Origin: Candidatus Binatia bacterium
Lineage (GTDB): Bacteria; Desulfobacterota; Binatia; HRBIN30
DNA length: 64,000 bases
NCBI GenBank assembly: GCA_026004215.1
Contig: BPIR01000001.1
Span: 124,001 to 188,000, forward strand
Reading direction: 5' to 3'
Of this stretch, positions 18,175-35,434 are shown one piece after another. Positions within the stretch are counted from its first letter, which is position 1; every line of letters begins with the position of its first letter. The notes under the pieces are model-generated. The model was not told the DNA's origin, did not search any database, and worked only from the letters and a program-made list of their open reading frames with translations. Both the position numbers and the translations under genes were made by a program.

Positions 18175-18879
18175 ATGTCCAAAGTCAGTAAGCGTTACCG
18201 CGAGATTGCTGCGAAGGTCGACCGCTTGCGCCGGTATGACCTGGACGAGGCTCTTAACCTGGCATTGGAGACTGCCAACGCCAAATTCGATGAGACCATT
18301 GAAATGGCAGTTCGCCTCGGGGTGGATCCTCGTCAGGCGGACCAGAATGTGAGAGGTACGGTCTTGCTCCCTCATGGGACCGGTAAGCCGGTTCGAGTGC
18401 TTGTGTTTGCGAAAGGGGAGAAGGAGCGGGAGGCCAAGGATGCTGGAGCAGACTACGTCGGCGGGGAAGAGCTGGCAAAGCGCATTGCTGAAGGGTGGCT
18501 GGATTTTGATCGGGTAGTTGCGACGCCGGATATGATGTCGGTCGTGGGGCGGATCGCGAAGATTCTTGGGCCCCGAGGCCTCATGCCCAACCCTAAGGCG
18601 GGTACGGTCACGTTCGAGGTGGGAAAAGCTGTCTCCGAATTGAAGGCGGGGAAGGTAGAGTACCGGGTGGATAAGGCGGGCATTGTGCATGTCCCGATTG
18701 GCAAAAAGTCGTTCGGCCTGGAGAAGCTTCGCGAAAATGCATTAGCTGTTTTGGCGAGTTTACTGCGTGCAAAGCCGGCCTCAGCCAAGGGAACGTACAT
18801 CCAGAGTATCGCTATATCCGCGACAATGGGCCCGGGAGTGAAAGTAGATCCTGCCGTGGTCCGAGCGTTAGCGGCATGA
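18175..18879 (+). CDS. rplA: Large-subunit ribosomal protein uL1
   Basis: Mobile L1-stalk protein that releases deacylated tRNA from the E site; in E. coli it also represses its own operon. The 234-residue product shows [26 protein letters not shown] split over 121-146 (the family signature) and [14 protein letters not shown]. The gap from rplK is 14 bases. Confidence 0.97.
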   Translation: MSKVSKRYREIAAKVDRLRRYDLDEALNLALETANAKFDETIEMAVRLGVDPRQADQNVRGTVLLPHGTGKPVRVLVFAKGEKEREAKDAGADYVGGEELAKRIAEGWLDFDRVVATPDMMSVVGRIAKILGPRGLMPNPKAGTVTFEVGKAVSELKAGKVEYRVDKAGIVHVPIGKKSFGLEKLRENALAVLASLLRAKPASAKGTYIQSIAISATMGPGVKVDPAVVRALAA

Positions 18880-18898
18880 CGGAATTGGAGTCACAAAA

Positions 18899-19429
18899 GT
18901 GAGACGGCAAAATAAGGCAGAGGTTGTTGCAGGGCTAAGGGACAAACTGGGCCAAGCGTGCGTGGTGATTGTTGCGCAAGCTTTTGGCTTGGATAGCGGC
19001 CAGACTTTTCGCTTGCGAAAGGCGATTCGTCAGGCGGGCGGAGAATTGAAAGTCGCCAAAAACACCTTGGCGAGGATCGCCGCGCGCGAGTCGGGCTACC
19101 GCGATTTAGAGGGCGTGCTGTCGGGGCCGACAGCGTTGGTGCTGGGTTACCGAGACCCCGTGGCAGTGGCAAAGGCGCTGGTTGAGTTCTCGAGCGAAGC
19201 AGGAGAAAGGGTTGTCATTAAGGGAGCTGTGCTCCAGGGGCGTGCACTCGGGGCCTCGGAGGTGAAAGAGCTCGCGTCCTTGCCGCCGCGGGAGGTGCTG
19301 GTGGCGTCGCTGCTCGGGCTCTTGCAGGCGCCAGCCGCACAGTTGTTGCGCCTTTTGCAGGAGCCTGGGGCACGCTTGGTAAGGTTGCTGGAACGACGGC
19401 GAGAGCAATTGGAAAGCTCGGCTGGCTAA
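18899..19429 (+). CDS. rplJ: Large-subunit ribosomal protein uL10
   Basis: Base of the L12 stalk. The 176-residue product has the rRNA-binding N-terminal domain ([14 protein letters not shown] near 46-59, then [21 protein letters not shown]) and a C-terminal helix ([21 protein letters not shown]) that carries the L12 dimers. The start codon is GTG. Only 19 bases separate it from rplA, so the long L10 leader that mediates autoregulation in many bacteria is not present in its usual place. Confidence 0.95.
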   Translation: MRRQNKAEVVAGLRDKLGQACVVIVAQAFGLDSGQTFRLRKAIRQAGGELKVAKNTLARIAARESGYRDLEGVLSGPTALVLGYRDPVAVAKALVEFSSEAGERVVIKGAVLQGRALGASEVKELASLPPREVLVASLLGLLQAPAAQLLRLLQEPGARLVRLLERRREQLESSAG

Positions 19430-19505
19430 TCTGGTGCTAGTGGCCCATCGGGGCCTGCAAATTGTTACGTGCTGGAATGAAAATCGCGCAAGGAGGTTTT
19501 GGAAA

Positions 19506-19898
19506 ATGTCGCAAGTGACTCGAGAGCAAGTCAAGGACTTCATCAAGAATATGACGTTGTTGGATGCCGCCGCTCTGGTGAAAGAGCTGGAGGAAGAGCT
19601 GGGCGTTAGCGCGGCGGCGCCGGTCATGGCGGCGATGCCCATGCCAGGGGGCGCACCGGCGACCGGAGCAGCTCCGGCGGCGGAGCCGGAAGAATTCTCC
19701 GTCGTCTTGCAATCGGCGGGAGACAAGAAAATTCAGGTCATTAAGGTGATTCGAGAACTCACCGGTTTGGGCCTCAAGGAAGCGAAAGACCTTGTCGATG
19801 GAGCTCCGAAGGTCATCAAGGAGGGAGTTCCTAAGGCTCAGGCGGAGGAGATAAAGAAAAAGATCGAAGAGGCGGGCGGCGTGGTAGAGCTAAAATAG
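19506..19898 (+). CDS. rplL: Large-subunit ribosomal protein bL12
   Basis: Stalk protein that recruits translation GTPases. The 130-residue product has the dimerising N-terminal domain, an Ala/Pro/Gly hinge ([19 protein letters not shown]) slightly longer than in E. coli, and the C-terminal factor-binding domain with [19 protein letters not shown]. The true start at 19506 has AAGGAGG eight bases upstream; the frame is open for 24 further codons to the left without such a site. Confidence 0.96.
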   Translation: MSQVTREQVKDFIKNMTLLDAAALVKELEEELGVSAAAPVMAAMPMPGGAPATGAAPAAEPEEFSVVLQSAGDKKIQVIKVIRELTGLGLKEAKDLVDGAPKVIKEGVPKAQAEEIKKKIEEAGGVVELK

Positions 19899-19975
19899 TG
19901 CTCCGGTGATCCTCTCGACTCGAGGTGTTTTGGGGGTCGCACCAGAAACGTTAAGCCCCGTGCAGAGGAGTGCAA

Positions 19976-22900
19976 ATGGCTATTAAGCTCGCAAGCAACA
20001 AGCGTTTTCGCCGGAATTTTGGCAGAATCAAGAAGGTAATCGAAATACCGAACCTCATTGAAATCCAGCGAAAGTCGTACGGCGAATTTCTGCGGCGTGA
20101 CGCAGCGCCCGGTGCGAAGTCGGGATCGGGGCTTGAGGAGGTTTTCCGCTCTGTATTCCCCATTTGGGACTACAACAAGACCGCCCAGTTGGAGTTTGTT
20201 AGTTTCACGCTAGGGGATCCCAAATACACGGTGGAGGAATGCCACGACCGGGGTATGACCTATGCGGCACCCCTGAAAATCCGAGTGCAACTGATCCTCT
20301 ACCAAGATGCGGGCGGTGACGGTGGTCATCGAGAAGTCAAAAACGTCAAGGAACAAGAGGTTTATTTCGGAGAGCTGCCATTGATGACCCCCAACGGTAC
20401 GTTCATGGTGAACGGCACGGAGCGGGTTATCGTTAGCCAACTGCACAGGTCGCCAGGGGTGTTTTTCGATCACGACAAGGGCAAAACTCATTCGAGCGGC
20501 AAGCTCTTATTTTCTGCACGTGTCATTCCCTATCGCGGCTCCTGGCTAGATTTCGAGTTCGACCCGAAGGATATCTTGTACGTTCGCATTGACCGTCGGC
20601 GCAAGTTCCACGCGACCGTGCTGTTGCGGGCCCTAGGGATGAGCGCCGAGGATATCCTCAATTACTTCTACAAGTCGGAGACCATCGTCCTGGAAGGGAA
20701 GCGGCTTTCCAAACGGCTTAATTACGATATCTTGCGCGGAGCAAAGGCGCCACGCGACCTCAAGGGACCGAATCAAGAGATCATCGTTCGTGAGGGGAAA
20801 AGAGTTACGGATTCGGCGATCCAACAGCTCAAGGCCCGTGGTGTTGTAGAGATACCGGTCTCTCAAGAAGAGGTGTTGGGGAGGGTCGTTGCCCGCGATG
20901 TAGTCGACCCGGCCACGGGTGAAGTGTTGCTAGAATGTAATCGCGAAGTGACCTTGGAAAAGTTGGAGGAGTTCCGTCAAAAAGGGATCACCTCGTTCGA
21001 GGTCCTTTATTTAGACGAGCAACACATTGGCCCCGCGCTTCGAAATACGCTTTTGGCAGACGGAGTAAAGTCACCGCAGGACGCGGTCCTAGAAATATAC
21101 AAGCGCTTGCGTCCCGGCGACGTTCCAAGCATTGAGTCCGCTACGCAGTACTTCCACAATTTGTTTTTCAACCCCGACCGCTACGATCTCTCGCGAGTCG
21201 GACGACTGAAGTTAAATCACAAACTGAAACTCAATCCGCCACCTCCGCTGGATCAGGGAACGCTCCGGCGAGAGGATATCCTCGAGGTGGTCCGGTACCT
21301 GATTGAGCTGCGCAATGGCAACGGAACCATTGATGACATCGACCATTTGGGCAATCGGAGGGTCCGCGCGGTTGGGGAGTTGGTAGAGAACCAGTTCCGC
21401 TTGGGGCTGGTGCGCATGGAACGCGCAGTCAAGGAGCGGATGGGGCTTCAGGACCTGGAGACTCTGATGCCGCAGGATTTGGTGAACTACAAGCCTGTGT
21501 CTGCCGCGGTAAAAGAGTTTTTTGGCTCCAGCCAGCTTTCGCAATTCATGGATCAAACAAACCCACTGTCCGAGGTCACTCACAAGCGCCGGCTGTCTGC
21601 TTTGGGTCCTGGCGGACTGACGCGGGAGCGGGCAGGTTTTGAGGTGCGGGATGTTCATCCGACACACTATGGTCGCGTTTGCCCGATTGAGACACCCGAG
21701 GGACCGAACATTGGTTTGATTGCATCGCTCTCGACGTATGCCCGGGTAAACGAGTTCGGCTTTTTAGAAACGCCGTACCGCGAGGTGGAAAACGGCCGGG
21801 TCACGGATCGCGTGCGCTATCTGTCCGCACTGGAGGAGGAGGATTACCCGATCGCGCAAGCCAACGCGCCGGTCGATGCAAAGGGACAATTTGTGTCTGA
21901 CATGGTCTCGGTACGATATCGTGGCGAGTTCACGTCGGTGCCCCGGGATCAAGTCAAGTTCATGGATGTGTCGCCAAATCAGTTGGTCAGTGTGGCAGCG
22001 TCCTTGATTCCGTTCCTCGAGAATGACGACGCAAACCGCGCTCTAATGGGGTCCAACATGCAGCGGCAAGCCGTACCGCTCTTACGTACGGACGCCCCGC
22101 TCGTGGGTACCGGCATGGAGCAGATCGTCGCGCGTGACTCAGGGGTCACGGTTGTTGCTCGGCGTTCCGGGGTCGTCGAAAGCGTGGATGCAACGCGGAT
22201 CGTGATTCGAGCGGATAAGGTTCAAGACGCGACGCGAGATCCGGGTGTCGACATTTACAATCTGATTAAATACCAACGTTCTAACCAAAGCACTTGCATT
22301 AACCAGAAGCCGATTGTCCAGCCCGGTGATCACGTGGAGGCGGGAGACGTAATCGCCGACGGGCCCTCCACAGACCTTGGTGAGCTTGCACTCGGCCGCA
22401 ACGTGTTGGTCGCGTTCATGCCGTGGGGTGGTTACAACTTTGAGGACTCGATCTTGGTCAGCGAACGCCTCGTGAAGGCCGATTACTTCACCTCCGTACA
22501 CATTGAAGAATTCGAGTGCGTGGCACGGGACACAAAGTTGGGTCCGGAAGAAATCACGCGGGACATCCCAAATGTGGGCGACGAGGCGTTAAAGGACCTC
22601 GATGAAAGTGGCATCGTTCGTATCGGTGCCGAGGTAAAGCCGGGTTCGATCCTCGTTGGAAAGATTACCCCGAAGGGTGAGACACAACTATCCCCGGAAG
22701 AGAAACTCCTTCGGGCCATCTTTGGCGAGAAGGCAGGGGAGGTTCGTGACACATCGCAGCGAGTTCCTCCCGGCGTGGAGGGCATTGTGATCAACGCCCG
22801 GGTTTTCTCCCGGAAGGGGGTTGCTCGGGATGAACGGAGTCGACAAATCGAGGAGAGCGAAATTGCTCGGCTCAAGAAGGACCAAGAAGAGGAACAGCGC

Positions 22901-24112
22901 ATTGTCCGTGAGACCGCACTGAAAAAGCTCCGCAAGCTGCTAGTGGGCCGCGTGACGGCGGCGCGGCTGAGCGATAGCGAGCGGAAGGTGCTTCTGCCGA
23001 AGGGCCACGAAATCCAAGCCGAAGATTTGGAACACATTCCCGTAGGATTGTGGAGTGAAATCCGTGTTGGGGATGAAAGGATTGAAAAGGAGGTCGAAGC
23101 ACTCGCGGAGGGCGTCCAAGAGCAACTTTCCTTGATCAAGACCGCCATCCAGGAACGCATCGACCGTCTGAAAGCCGGAGATGAGCTGCCCCCCGGGGTG
23201 ATCAAGATGGTCAAGGTTTTCGTGGCCATGAAGAGGCGTCTGCAGGTCGGGGACAAAATGGCCGGCCGGCACGGAAACAAAGGCGTGCTGTCCCGAATCC
23301 TGCCGGAGGAAGACATGCCTTATCTGGCAGATGGGACGCCAGTGGATATCGTCCTGAATCCTCTGGGGGTCCCGTCGAGAATGAACGTTGGACAGATCCT
23401 CGAAACGCACTTGGGCTGGGCGGTGCGTACACTGGGGCTTCAGTTGGGCGAAGTGCTCTCGAAGGCTAACGGTGACGCCGGTCCCGTGCGGGCAAAGCTG
23501 AAGGAGCTGTTCGGCAAAGAGGTTGCGCCATTGGTGGATTCCCTAAAGGATTCGGATGTCATCCGTTTGGCGCGGAAGTCGGTGGTCGGAGTTCATGTGG
23601 CCTCTCCGGTCTTTGACGGCGTGCCAGAATCGGAAATCTTTGAGCTCTTGCGCAAGGCTGGTCTTCCCGACAGCGGACAAGCAACGTTGTACGACGGTCG
23701 TACGGGGGAGCCCTTTGCGCATCCAGTCACCGTCGGCGTGATGTACATGATGAAATTGCATCACTTAGTGGATGACAAGATTCACGCGCGGTCCACGGGT
23801 CCGTACTCTCTGGTGACCCAGCAGCCACTCGGGGGCAAAGCTCAGTTCGGTGGGCAGCGCCTCGGCGAGATGGAGGTTTGGGCTTTGGAGGCGTACGGAG
23901 CAGCGTACACACTTCAGGAGATGCTGACCGTCAAGTCGGATGACGTGGCTGGGCGAACTAGGATGTACGAGGCGATCGTAAAGGGAGAAAACGTGTTAGA
24001 GCCAGGGTTGCCGGAGTCCTTCAACGTTATGGTGAAAGAACTGCAAAGCTTGGCCCTCGACGTAGAGCTCATTGAGGGGCCGGATCCTGCCCAAAAGGTG
24101 GCTCGCGAGTAA
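19976..24112 (+). CDS. rpoB: DNA-directed RNA polymerase subunit beta
   Basis: Second-largest subunit of RNA polymerase. The 1378-residue product is of full length. The rifampicin-pocket region reads [21 protein letters not shown] followed by [11 protein letters not shown], wild type at the usual resistance positions. [11 protein letters not shown], the [13 protein letters not shown] catalytic-cleft motif and the C-terminal [11 protein letters not shown] anchor are present. ATG 19976 has GAGGAG five bases upstream; GTG 19970 lies within that site. A weak hairpin lies in the 77-base gap from rplL. rpoC follows after 15 bases. Confidence 0.98.
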   Translation: MAIKLASNKRFRRNFGRIKKVIEIPNLIEIQRKSYGEFLRRDAAPGAKSGSGLEEVFRSVFPIWDYNKTAQLEFVSFTLGDPKYTVEECHDRGMTYAAPLKIRVQLILYQDAGGDGGHREVKNVKEQEVYFGELPLMTPNGTFMVNGTERVIVSQLHRSPGVFFDHDKGKTHSSGKLLFSARVIPYRGSWLDFEFDPKDILYVRIDRRRKFHATVLLRALGMSAEDILNYFYKSETIVLEGKRLSKRLNYDILRGAKAPRDLKGPNQEIIVREGKRVTDSAIQQLKARGVVEIPVSQEEVLGRVVARDVVDPATGEVLLECNREVTLEKLEEFRQKGITSFEVLYLDEQHIGPALRNTLLADGVKSPQDAVLEIYKRLRPGDVPSIESATQYFHNLFFNPDRYDLSRVGRLKLNHKLKLNPPPPLDQGTLRREDILEVVRYLIELRNGNGTIDDIDHLGNRRVRAVGELVENQFRLGLVRMERAVKERMGLQDLETLMPQDLVNYKPVSAAVKEFFGSSQLSQFMDQTNPLSEVTHKRRLSALGPGGLTRERAGFEVRDVHPTHYGRVCPIETPEGPNIGLIASLSTYARVNEFGFLETPYREVENGRVTDRVRYLSALEEEDYPIAQANAPVDAKGQFVSDMVSVRYRGEFTSVPRDQVKFMDVSPNQLVSVAASLIPFLENDDANRALMGSNMQRQAVPLLRTDAPLVGTGMEQIVARDSGVTVVARRSGVVESVDATRIVIRADKVQDATRDPGVDIYNLIKYQRSNQSTCINQKPIVQPGDHVEAGDVIADGPSTDLGELALGRNVLVAFMPWGGYNFEDSILVSERLVKADYFTSVHIEEFECVARDTKLGPEEITRDIPNVGDEALKDLDESGIVRIGAEVKPGSILVGKITPKGETQLSPEEKLLRAIFGEKAGEVRDTSQRVPPGVEGIVINARVFSRKGVARDERSRQIEESEIARLKKDQEEEQRIVRETALKKLRKLLVGRVTAARLSDSERKVLLPKGHEIQAEDLEHIPVGLWSEIRVGDERIEKEVEALAEGVQEQLSLIKTAIQERIDRLKAGDELPPGVIKMVKVFVAMKRRLQVGDKMAGRHGNKGVLSRILPEEDMPYLADGTPVDIVLNPLGVPSRMNVGQILETHLGWAVRTLGLQLGEVLSKANGDAGPVRAKLKELFGKEVAPLVDSLKDSDVIRLARKSVVGVHVASPVFDGVPESEIFELLRKAGLPDSGQATLYDGRTGEPFAHPVTVGVMYMMKLHHLVDDKIHARSTGPYSLVTQQPLGGKAQFGGQRLGEMEVWALEAYGAAYTLQEMLTVKSDDVAGRTRMYEAIVKGENVLEPGLPESFNVMVKELQSLALDVELIEGPDPAQKVARE

Positions 24113-24127
24113 CCGGGAGGACTGTAA

Positions 24128-28267
<4,140 letters not shown>

Positions 28268-28274
28268 CACGTAG

Positions 28275-28300
28275 CGGCCGTTCTCTTAAAAAGGCCGTTT
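28275..28300 (+). terminator. Possible attenuator after rpoC
   Basis: CGGCC (28275-28279) and GGCCG (28293-28297) form a 5-bp GC stem around a 13-base loop, followed by TTT and then CCC. The short T-run and long loop make it weak; it could reduce read-through from rpoBC into rpsL. Confidence 0.3.
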
Positions 28301-28343
28301 CCCGTTCGGTGGCTTACGAAGTAGCCCCCACGTGAGGTGAACC

Positions 28344-28715
28344 ATGCCGACCATTAATCAGCTTGTGAAAAGAGCGCGAGTTGTCCAAAGACGGCGAACG
28401 ACGGCGCCGGCCCTCCAGGGCTGCCCGCAAAAGCGAGGTGTGTGTACTCGCGTGTACACCCAGACACCGAAGAAACCCAATTCTGCTTTGCGTAAGGTTG
28501 CCCGCGTGCGTTTGACCAACGGCGTTGAGGTTACAGCCTACATTCCAGGCATTGGACACAATCTGCAAGAGCATTCTGTCGTATTGATCCGCGGGGGGCG
28601 CGTAAAGGATCTTCCAGGGGTGCGTTATCACATCATCCGGGGAACTCTGGATGCGGTTGGGGTGCAGGATCGCCGAAAGGGTCGCTCGAAGTACGGAACG
28701 AAGAAGCCCAAGTAG
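28344..28715 (+). CDS. rpsL: Small-subunit ribosomal protein uS12
   Basis: 30S protein at the decoding centre. The 123-residue product contains [20 protein letters not shown] at about 41-60 and the [12 protein letters not shown] loop at about 85-96; both Lys positions linked to streptomycin response are the usual Lys. It opens the str group rpsL-rpsG-fusA-tuf. Confidence 0.97.
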   Translation: MPTINQLVKRARVVQRRRTTAPALQGCPQKRGVCTRVYTQTPKKPNSALRKVARVRLTNGVEVTAYIPGIGHNLQEHSVVLIRGGRVKDLPGVRYHIIRGTLDAVGVQDRRKGRSKYGTKKPK

Positions 28716-28741
28716 AGCACTTTACAGGGAGTGGGTAAGCT

Positions 28742-29212
28742 ATGCCTCGTAAAGGAGAGGTTCGCCATCGTGAGGTTCTTCCGGACCCCAAGTACCACGA
28801 TCAAACGGTGAGCAAGTTCATCAACATGTTGATGATGAGGGGAAAGAAAAGCTTGGCGGAACGGATTCTTTACGGTGCATTCGAGTTGATCCAGTCGCGC
28901 ACCAAGGAAGACCCCCTCGTAACCTTCCGAAGGGCTTTGGAGAATGTTAAGCCGGTGCTGGAGGTGCGTTCGCGGCGCGTGGGCGGGGCGACATACCAGG
29001 TGCCGGTGGAGGTGCGCCCGGTGCGGAGAGTCTCTCTTGGGATGCGGTGGCTGGTCCAGCAGGCGCGCCTTCGGAGCGAGAAGTCAATGGAAGAGCGCTT
29101 GGCGGCAGAGCTCATTGAAGCGGCAAATAACCGCGGGGGTGCCGTCAAGAAGAGAGAGGAGACTCATCGAATGGCGGAGGCAAACAAGGCCTTTGCCCAC
29201 TACCGCTGGTAA
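28742..29212 (+). CDS. rpsG: Small-subunit ribosomal protein uS7
   Basis: Primary 16S rRNA-binding protein that nucleates assembly of the 30S head. The 156-residue product starts [20 protein letters not shown] and has [18 protein letters not shown], the [17 protein letters not shown] strand-helix region and the C-terminal tail [13 protein letters not shown] run of eight G (29225-29232) lies 13 bases past the stop and could pair with CCCC nearby. Confidence 0.97.
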   Translation: MPRKGEVRHREVLPDPKYHDQTVSKFINMLMMRGKKSLAERILYGAFELIQSRTKEDPLVTFRRALENVKPVLEVRSRRVGGATYQVPVEVRPVRRVSLGMRWLVQQARLRSEKSMEERLAAELIEAANNRGGAVKKREETHRMAEANKAFAHYRW

Positions 29213-29288
29213 GGATCGCTTTGAGGGGGGGGCATGTGTCCCCAGGCAGAGGCGACGTTGAGTTTTCGGGATTGTTGCTGGTTTACCT

Positions 29289-31370
29289 ATGGCTCGTAAG
29301 ATTTCTTTGGAGAAAACACGGAACATCGGCATCATGGCACATATTGATGCCGGGAAAACAACAACGACTGAGCGGATCTTGTACTACACGGGCATGACGT
29401 ACAAGATCGGCGAAGTGCATGAAGGCACGGCCACCATGGACTGGATGGTCCAGGAGCAAGAGCGTGGGATCACCATTACCTCGGCGGCTACGACGTGTTT
29501 CTGGCGGGACCATAGGATCAATATCATCGATACGCCCGGGCACGTGGACTTCACGATCGAGGTTGAGCGTTCTCTTCGGGTCCTTGATGGTGCAGTGGCC
29601 GTGTTTTGTGGCGTTGGTGGGGTGGAGCCCCAGTCGGAAACTGTCTGGCGACAGGCAGACAAGCATCGTGTTCCCCGAATTGCGTTTGTGAACAAGATGG
29701 ACCGGGTAGGTGCTAACTTTGGCGAGGTGGTCCGTCAGATTCGCGAGCGGTTAGGCGCAAACGCGGTGCCAATACAGCTCCCTCTGGGGGTGGAAGAAGC
29801 CTTTCGTGGCGTCATCGACTTAATTGGCATGCGGGCGATCGTTTGGGACGACGAAAGTCTCGGGGCACGCTATCACAGCGAAGACATCCCCGGGGACTTG
29901 CGCGCTCAAGCTGAAGAGGCTCGCGAGGCTGTCCTGGAAGCGGCTGCGGACTGTAGCGAGGTCGTGATGGAGAAATACCTCGGTGGCGAGGCAATTTCCG
30001 AGGACGACATCAAAAAGGCTTTGCGGGTGGGGACGCTTTCGATGCGGGTCGTGCCTGTGTTGTGTGGCTCGGCGTTCAAGAACAAGGGTGTGCAGCCGCT
30101 GCTGGATGCCGTCGTGGATTATTTGCCTTCGCCGGTGGACATTCCTCCCGTGGAGGGCGTGAATCCGATTACCGGTGAAGTGGAGGTGCGGCGGGCTTCC
30201 GATGATGAGCCATTTGCGGCGCTGGCATTCAAGATCATGACTGACCCGTTTGTGGGGTCGTTGACGTTTTTTCGGGTATACTCGGGCAGGGTCGAATCTG
30301 GCTCGTATGTCTTTAACTCGACCAAGGGCAAGAAGGAGCGCATTGGCCGACTCCTCAAAATGCACGCGAATAAGCGTGAGGAAATCAAGGAAGTGTACGC
30401 GGGCGAGATTGCCGCAGCCGTGGGCTTGCGCGACACTACGACTGGCGACACCCTTTGTGATGAGGCTCGACCGATCGTGCTGGAGTCCATTGAGTTTCCG
30501 GAGCCAGTGATCTCGGTTGCGATCGAGCCAAAGACGAAGGCAGATCAGGAAAAGCTCAGTATTTCGCTGCAAAAGCTAGCGACGGAAGATCCTTCATTCA
30601 GGGTGTCCACGGACAAAGAAACGGGGCAAACGATCCTGTCCGGCATGGGCGAACTACATCTTGAGATCATTGTGGATCGCTTGTTGCGGGAGTTTAAGGT
30701 CGACGCCAACGTGGGCAAGCCACAGGTGGCCTATCGCGAGACTGTTCGAAAGACGGCGGAGTACGAATACAAGCACGTCCGCCAGACGGGTGGCCGCGGC
30801 CAGTACGGACACGTAATCTTGCGTGTTGAGCCCCTTGGGCGTGGAAAGGGGTTCGAGTTTGTTGACGCGACCAAGGGTGGCGTCGTGCCTCGGGAGTATG
30901 TCCCGGCGGTCGAAAAAGGCGTTGTCGAGGCTGCCGAGCGTGGCATCTTGGCTGGGTACCCAATGGTGGACATTAAGGTGACCTTGCTGGATGGCTCGTA
31001 CCACGAGGTCGACTCCTCGGAGCTGGCATTTAAGATCGCTGCGTCCATTACTTTTCAAGAAGCGGCGAAGCGTGCGGACCCCGTAATTTTGGAACCTATC
31101 ATGCTCGTGGAGGTCGTCACGCCCGAGGAGTTCGCTGGAGCCGTGTTCGGCGACCTCAATTCTCGCCGCGGTCGAATCCAGGGGATGGATGCCCGTGGTG
31201 GTGCTCAGGTGATTCGTGCGCACGTGCCGCTGGCTGAGATGTTTGGATACGCAACGGACCTGCGTTCGATGACGCAGGGTCGTGCAACATATACGATGCA
31301 GTTCTCGCATTACGAACCGGTGCCGCAGGCGATCTCGGAGGAAATTACCGCCAAGGCCGTTGGTGCCTAG
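29289..31370 (+). CDS. fusA: Elongation factor G
   Basis: GTPase that drives ribosomal translocation and helps recycling. The 693-residue product has the G1 loop [15 protein letters not shown] at about 17-31, the switch region [24 protein letters not shown] (G3) and NKMD (G4), followed by domains II to V ([32 protein letters not shown]). Length is typical. No clear Shine-Dalgarno sequence stands before the ATG at 29289, unlike nearly all neighbours, so initiation may depend on coupling or on a start I misjudge. Confidence 0.97.
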   Translation: MARKISLEKTRNIGIMAHIDAGKTTTTERILYYTGMTYKIGEVHEGTATMDWMVQEQERGITITSAATTCFWRDHRINIIDTPGHVDFTIEVERSLRVLDGAVAVFCGVGGVEPQSETVWRQADKHRVPRIAFVNKMDRVGANFGEVVRQIRERLGANAVPIQLPLGVEEAFRGVIDLIGMRAIVWDDESLGARYHSEDIPGDLRAQAEEAREAVLEAAADCSEVVMEKYLGGEAISEDDIKKALRVGTLSMRVVPVLCGSAFKNKGVQPLLDAVVDYLPSPVDIPPVEGVNPITGEVEVRRASDDEPFAALAFKIMTDPFVGSLTFFRVYSGRVESGSYVFNSTKGKKERIGRLLKMHANKREEIKEVYAGEIAAAVGLRDTTTGDTLCDEARPIVLESIEFPEPVISVAIEPKTKADQEKLSISLQKLATEDPSFRVSTDKETGQTILSGMGELHLEIIVDRLLREFKVDANVGKPQVAYRETVRKTAEYEYKHVRQTGGRGQYGHVILRVEPLGRGKGFEFVDATKGGVVPREYVPAVEKGVVEAAERGILAGYPMVDIKVTLLDGSYHEVDSSELAFKIAASITFQEAAKRADPVILEPIMLVEVVTPEEFAGAVFGDLNSRRGRIQGMDARGGAQVIRAHVPLAEMFGYATDLRSMTQGRATYTMQFSHYEPVPQAISEEITAKAVGA

Positions 31371-31405
31371 GGGCCAGGGTGTGCGTCGTTATTTCGTGTG
31401 AAGAG

Positions 31406-32607
<1,202 letters not shown>

Positions 32608-32649
32608 CGAGGGCGGGCACGAAGAGCGGTAAGGGCTGGTACGACCGTT

Positions 32650-32958
32650 ATGAGCCAAAAGATCCGAATCAGGCTGAAGGCCTACGACCACAGGCTTCTG
32701 GATCAATCGGTAAAAGAGATTGTGGACACTGTGCGCCAAACCGGCGGGCGAGTGGCCGGCCCCGTGCCTCTTCCCACGCGGACGGAGCGCTTCACGGTCA
32801 ACCGGTCCCCGCATGTGGACAAGAAGTCGCGTGAGCAGTTTGAAATCCGAACACATAAGCGGCTCATCGATATACTGGATCCAACGCAACAGACTATGGA
32901 CGCGTTGGGAAAACTTGAACTGGCCGCGGGAGTGGACGTTGAGATTAAGCTGGCGTGA
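32650..32958 (+). CDS. rpsJ: Small-subunit ribosomal protein uS10
   Basis: 30S head protein and, as NusE, a partner of NusB and NusG in antitermination. The 102-residue product contains [20 protein letters not shown] at about 37-56 and [13 protein letters not shown]. It opens the S10 operon 42 bases after tuf copy 2, so the S10 genes are probably co-transcribed with the str genes. Confidence 0.97.
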   Translation: MSQKIRIRLKAYDHRLLDQSVKEIVDTVRQTGGRVAGPVPLPTRTERFTVNRSPHVDKKSREQFEIRTHKRLIDILDPTQQTMDALGKLELAAGVDVEIKLA

Positions 32959-33015
32959 GGCGTGAGTGACCCTGTTGCAGAGCTGAGGGACCGGAACGCG
33001 GAGACGAGGGCGACG

Positions 33016-33675
33016 ATGACGGGTTTAATTGGGCAGAAGATAGGGATGACGCAGATTTTTGACACGAAGGGAGGCATAATCCCCGTCACGGTCCTTAAGG
33101 TTGGCCCTTGCACGGTGGTCCAGGTCAAGACCGAAGGTACGGATGGCTATGCTGCCATCCAGCTTGGGTGGGGGATTCGGAAGCCGAGTCGCGTTTCCAA
33201 AGCCTACCGTGCGCACTGCGAAAAGGCGGGAGGCCGCGTGTTTCGGGTGCTTCGCGAATTTGTGCCGAGGGCGGGGCGCGAATACGCGGTGGGACAGGAA
33301 ATTCGCGTGGGAGATTTGTTCACCGCTGGCCAGTACGTAGACGTCACCGGGATTTCCAAGGGGCGTGGGTTCGCTGGCGTCATGAAGCGTCACGGCTTCG
33401 GAGGGTTCCCCGGAAGTCACGGCACTCACGAGTATTTTCGGCACGGTGGCTCTATTGGTAACCGGTCGTTCCCAGGTCGCGTTTTCAAAGGCAAGCGTAT
33501 GGCTGGGCACTACGGTGCGGAACGAGTGACCGTCCAGAATCTGGCTGTGATTGCGGTGTATCCCGAGGATGACGTGATGCTGGTGAAGGGCGCAGTTCCG
33601 GGTCCAAATGGTGGAATCGTGCTCGTCCGACACGCCGTGAAAAAGCAGGAGGTGGCCAGTGTCGAGCTCGCGTAG
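33016..33675 (+). CDS. rplC: Large-subunit ribosomal protein uL3
   Basis: Early 50S assembly protein near the peptidyl-transferase centre. From ATG 33016 the product is 219 residues and begins MTGLIGQKIGMTQIF, the family start, with GAGGG five bases upstream. A GTG at 32962 would add 18 acidic residues not seen in the family. KGRGFAGVMKRHGFGGF at about 116-132 and SHGTHEYFRHGGSIG follow; the Gln methylated in E. coli is replaced in that second motif. rplD starts inside its last codons. Confidence 0.95.
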   Translation: MTGLIGQKIGMTQIFDTKGGIIPVTVLKVGPCTVVQVKTEGTDGYAAIQLGWGIRKPSRVSKAYRAHCEKAGGRVFRVLREFVPRAGREYAVGQEIRVGDLFTAGQYVDVTGISKGRGFAGVMKRHGFGGFPGSHGTHEYFRHGGSIGNRSFPGRVFKGKRMAGHYGAERVTVQNLAVIAVYPEDDVMLVKGAVPGPNGGIVLVRHAVKKQEVASVELA

Positions 33676-34291
33676 CCTTCCGGTTGTTTCCCCGAGTGGG
33701 CAACCTTCAGGGGAAGTGACCGTGCGGCCTGAGGTTTTTTTCGCTCCCGTGCGGGTTCACCTGCTGCATAGTGCCGTGCGTTGGCAGTTAGCGAAGCGGC
33801 GCGCCGGGACACACTCGACAAAAACGCGAGGAGAGGTTAGCGGAGGCGGTAAAAAGCCCTGGAGGCAAAAAGGTACTGGAAGGGCCAGGGCAGGAAGCAT
33901 TCGGTCCCCTCTGTGGGTGGGCGGCGCAGTGATCTTTGGACCGAAGCCGAGGGATTATTCCTATTCACTGCCACGGAGTGCGCGACTCCAGGCCCTGCGA
34001 TCGGCAGTCTCTGCGAAAGTGAAGGACGGTGGTCTAGTTGTCGTGGAAGAGATCGTATTGGAGCAACCGAAGACAAAGCTGCTGGCCAGTTATCTGTCCA
34101 AGCTGGGCGTAGAGAGTGCGCTGATCGTACTACCGCAGCCCGATGAGACGATAGAGCGAGCAGGTCGCAACCTTCCGTGGGCTAAAGTCGTGCCGGTAGG
34201 CGGTTTGAACGTGTACGATGTGTTGCGTTTCAAAACCTTGGTGACCACGCCCAATGGGATCCGGGCAATTGAGGAGAGGTTAGCCTCATGA
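33659..34291 (+). CDS. rplD: Large-subunit ribosomal protein uL4
   Basis: Lines the exit tunnel and, in E. coli, represses the S10 operon and inhibits RNase E. The 210-residue product has the KTRGEVSGGGKKPWRQKGTG tunnel-loop start at about 55-74, then RARAGSIRSPLWVGGAV. The GTG start lies 17 bases before the rplC stop, with AGGAGG six bases upstream. Confidence 0.96.
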   Translation: MSSSRSLPVVSPSGQPSGEVTVRPEVFFAPVRVHLLHSAVRWQLAKRRAGTHSTKTRGEVSGGGKKPWRQKGTGRARAGSIRSPLWVGGAVIFGPKPRDYSYSLPRSARLQALRSAVSAKVKDGGLVVVEEIVLEQPKTKLLASYLSKLGVESALIVLPQPDETIERAGRNLPWAKVVPVGGLNVYDVLRFKTLVTTPNGIRAIEERLAS

Positions 34292-34578
34292 TGGAGCCAA
34301 CGGACGTCATTCGGTCCGCTTTAGTGACGGAAAAAGGAACCTTGTTGCAGCAGCTCGGGAATCAGTACGTGTTCGCCGTTCACCCAAAAGCCAACAAGTT
34401 CGAGATACGCTCTGCTGTGGAGCGATTGTTTAAGGTTAAGGTTGTGAACGTGCGTACCGCAAATTACTTGGGGCAAGTCCGGCGCGTCGGTAAGGGCGTG
34501 GGGCGTCGGCCAAACTGGAAGAAAGCTTACGTAACCCTCGCTCCCGGGCATCGCATTGAGCTTTTTGATGTAGGTTAA
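34288..34578 (+). CDS. rplW: Large-subunit ribosomal protein uL23
   Basis: Exit-tunnel protein that docks trigger factor and SRP. The 96-residue product has the [13 protein letters not shown] start, the [20 protein letters not shown] core and [20 protein letters not shown]. Two consecutive ATG codons (34288 and 34291) are possible starts; the first overlaps the rplD stop. Confidence 0.95.
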   Translation: MMEPTDVIRSALVTEKGTLLQQLGNQYVFAVHPKANKFEIRSAVERLFKVKVVNVRTANYLGQVRRVGKGVGRRPNWKKAYVTLAPGHRIELFDVG

Positions 34579-34585
34579 AACGACT

Positions 34586-35407
34586 ATGCCAGTTAGAACT
34601 TTCAAACCGACGTCTCCCGGGCGTCGATTTCAAACGGTCTTGGATTTTTCCGATCTGACCCGCAAGGAGCCAGAGCGTTCTCTGGTCGAAGCGAAGAAGA
34701 GTTCGGGAGGACGTAATGCTCTCGGGCGCATGACCGTTCGCCACCGGGGGGGTGGCCACAAGCGCCTTTACCGCATCATTGATTTTAGGCGTGACAAAGA
34801 CGGCGTGCCGGGTAAAGTCGTGGCAATCGAATACGATCCCAACCGCTCAGCCCGGATTGCCCTTATTCATTATCGCGACGGCGAGAAACGTTACATTCTG
34901 GCCCCTGTTGGCCTTGCCGTGGGGCAGGAGATTATTTCGGGCCCTGAGGTTGATGTACGCCCTGGCAATTGCCTCCCTCTTCAGAACATCCCAACGGGCA
35001 CGGTTGTCCACAATGTGGAACTCAAGCCAGGAGCGGGGGGACAACTCGGAAGGAGCGCGGGTGCCGCAATCCAGCTAATGGCGAAGGAGGGTGACCGTGC
35101 TCTGTTGAAACTTCCCTCCGGAGAGCTCCGGTACGTTCGGATCGATTGTCGAGCTACTGTGGGACAAGTCGGCAACTTGGATCATGAGAATGTCTCGATC
35201 GGGAAAGCGGGGCGCTCTCGTTGGCTGGGCCGGCGCCCGCACGTTCGCGGTATTGCGATGAACCCGGTGGACCACCCCCACGGTGGTGGCGAGGGCCGTT
35301 CGAAGGGTAATCATCCGCAGTCTCCCTGGGGGCAGCCCGCCAAGGGGTACAAAACCCGGAGAAACAAGCGGACAGACCGATTTATCGTGCAACGGAGAAA
35401 ACCTTAG
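34586..35407 (+). CDS. rplB: Large-subunit ribosomal protein uL2
   Basis: Central 50S protein required for subunit joining and peptidyl-transferase activity. The 273-residue product has [16 protein letters not shown] at the start, [19 protein letters not shown] near 38-56 and the C-terminal signature [19 protein letters not shown] near 221-239, including the conserved His near the active centre. Confidence 0.98.
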   Translation: MPVRTFKPTSPGRRFQTVLDFSDLTRKEPERSLVEAKKSSGGRNALGRMTVRHRGGGHKRLYRIIDFRRDKDGVPGKVVAIEYDPNRSARIALIHYRDGEKRYILAPVGLAVGQEIISGPEVDVRPGNCLPLQNIPTGTVVHNVELKPGAGGQLGRSAGAAIQLMAKEGDRALLKLPSGELRYVRIDCRATVGQVGNLDHENVSIGKAGRSRWLGRRPHVRGIAMNPVDHPHGGGEGRSKGNHPQSPWGQPAKGYKTRRNKRTDRFIVQRRKP

Positions 35408-35434
35408 CCTGCAGTATCGTCGAAGGAGTCAGTT

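Noticed and set aside
18880..18898. L10 leader RNA before rplJ
   Set aside because: Only 19 bases lie between rplA and rplJ, too short for the known leader.
19912..19931. Attenuator hairpin between rplL and rpoB
   Set aside because: CTCG-ACT-CGAG followed by TGTTTT gives only four or five pairs, too weak to claim.
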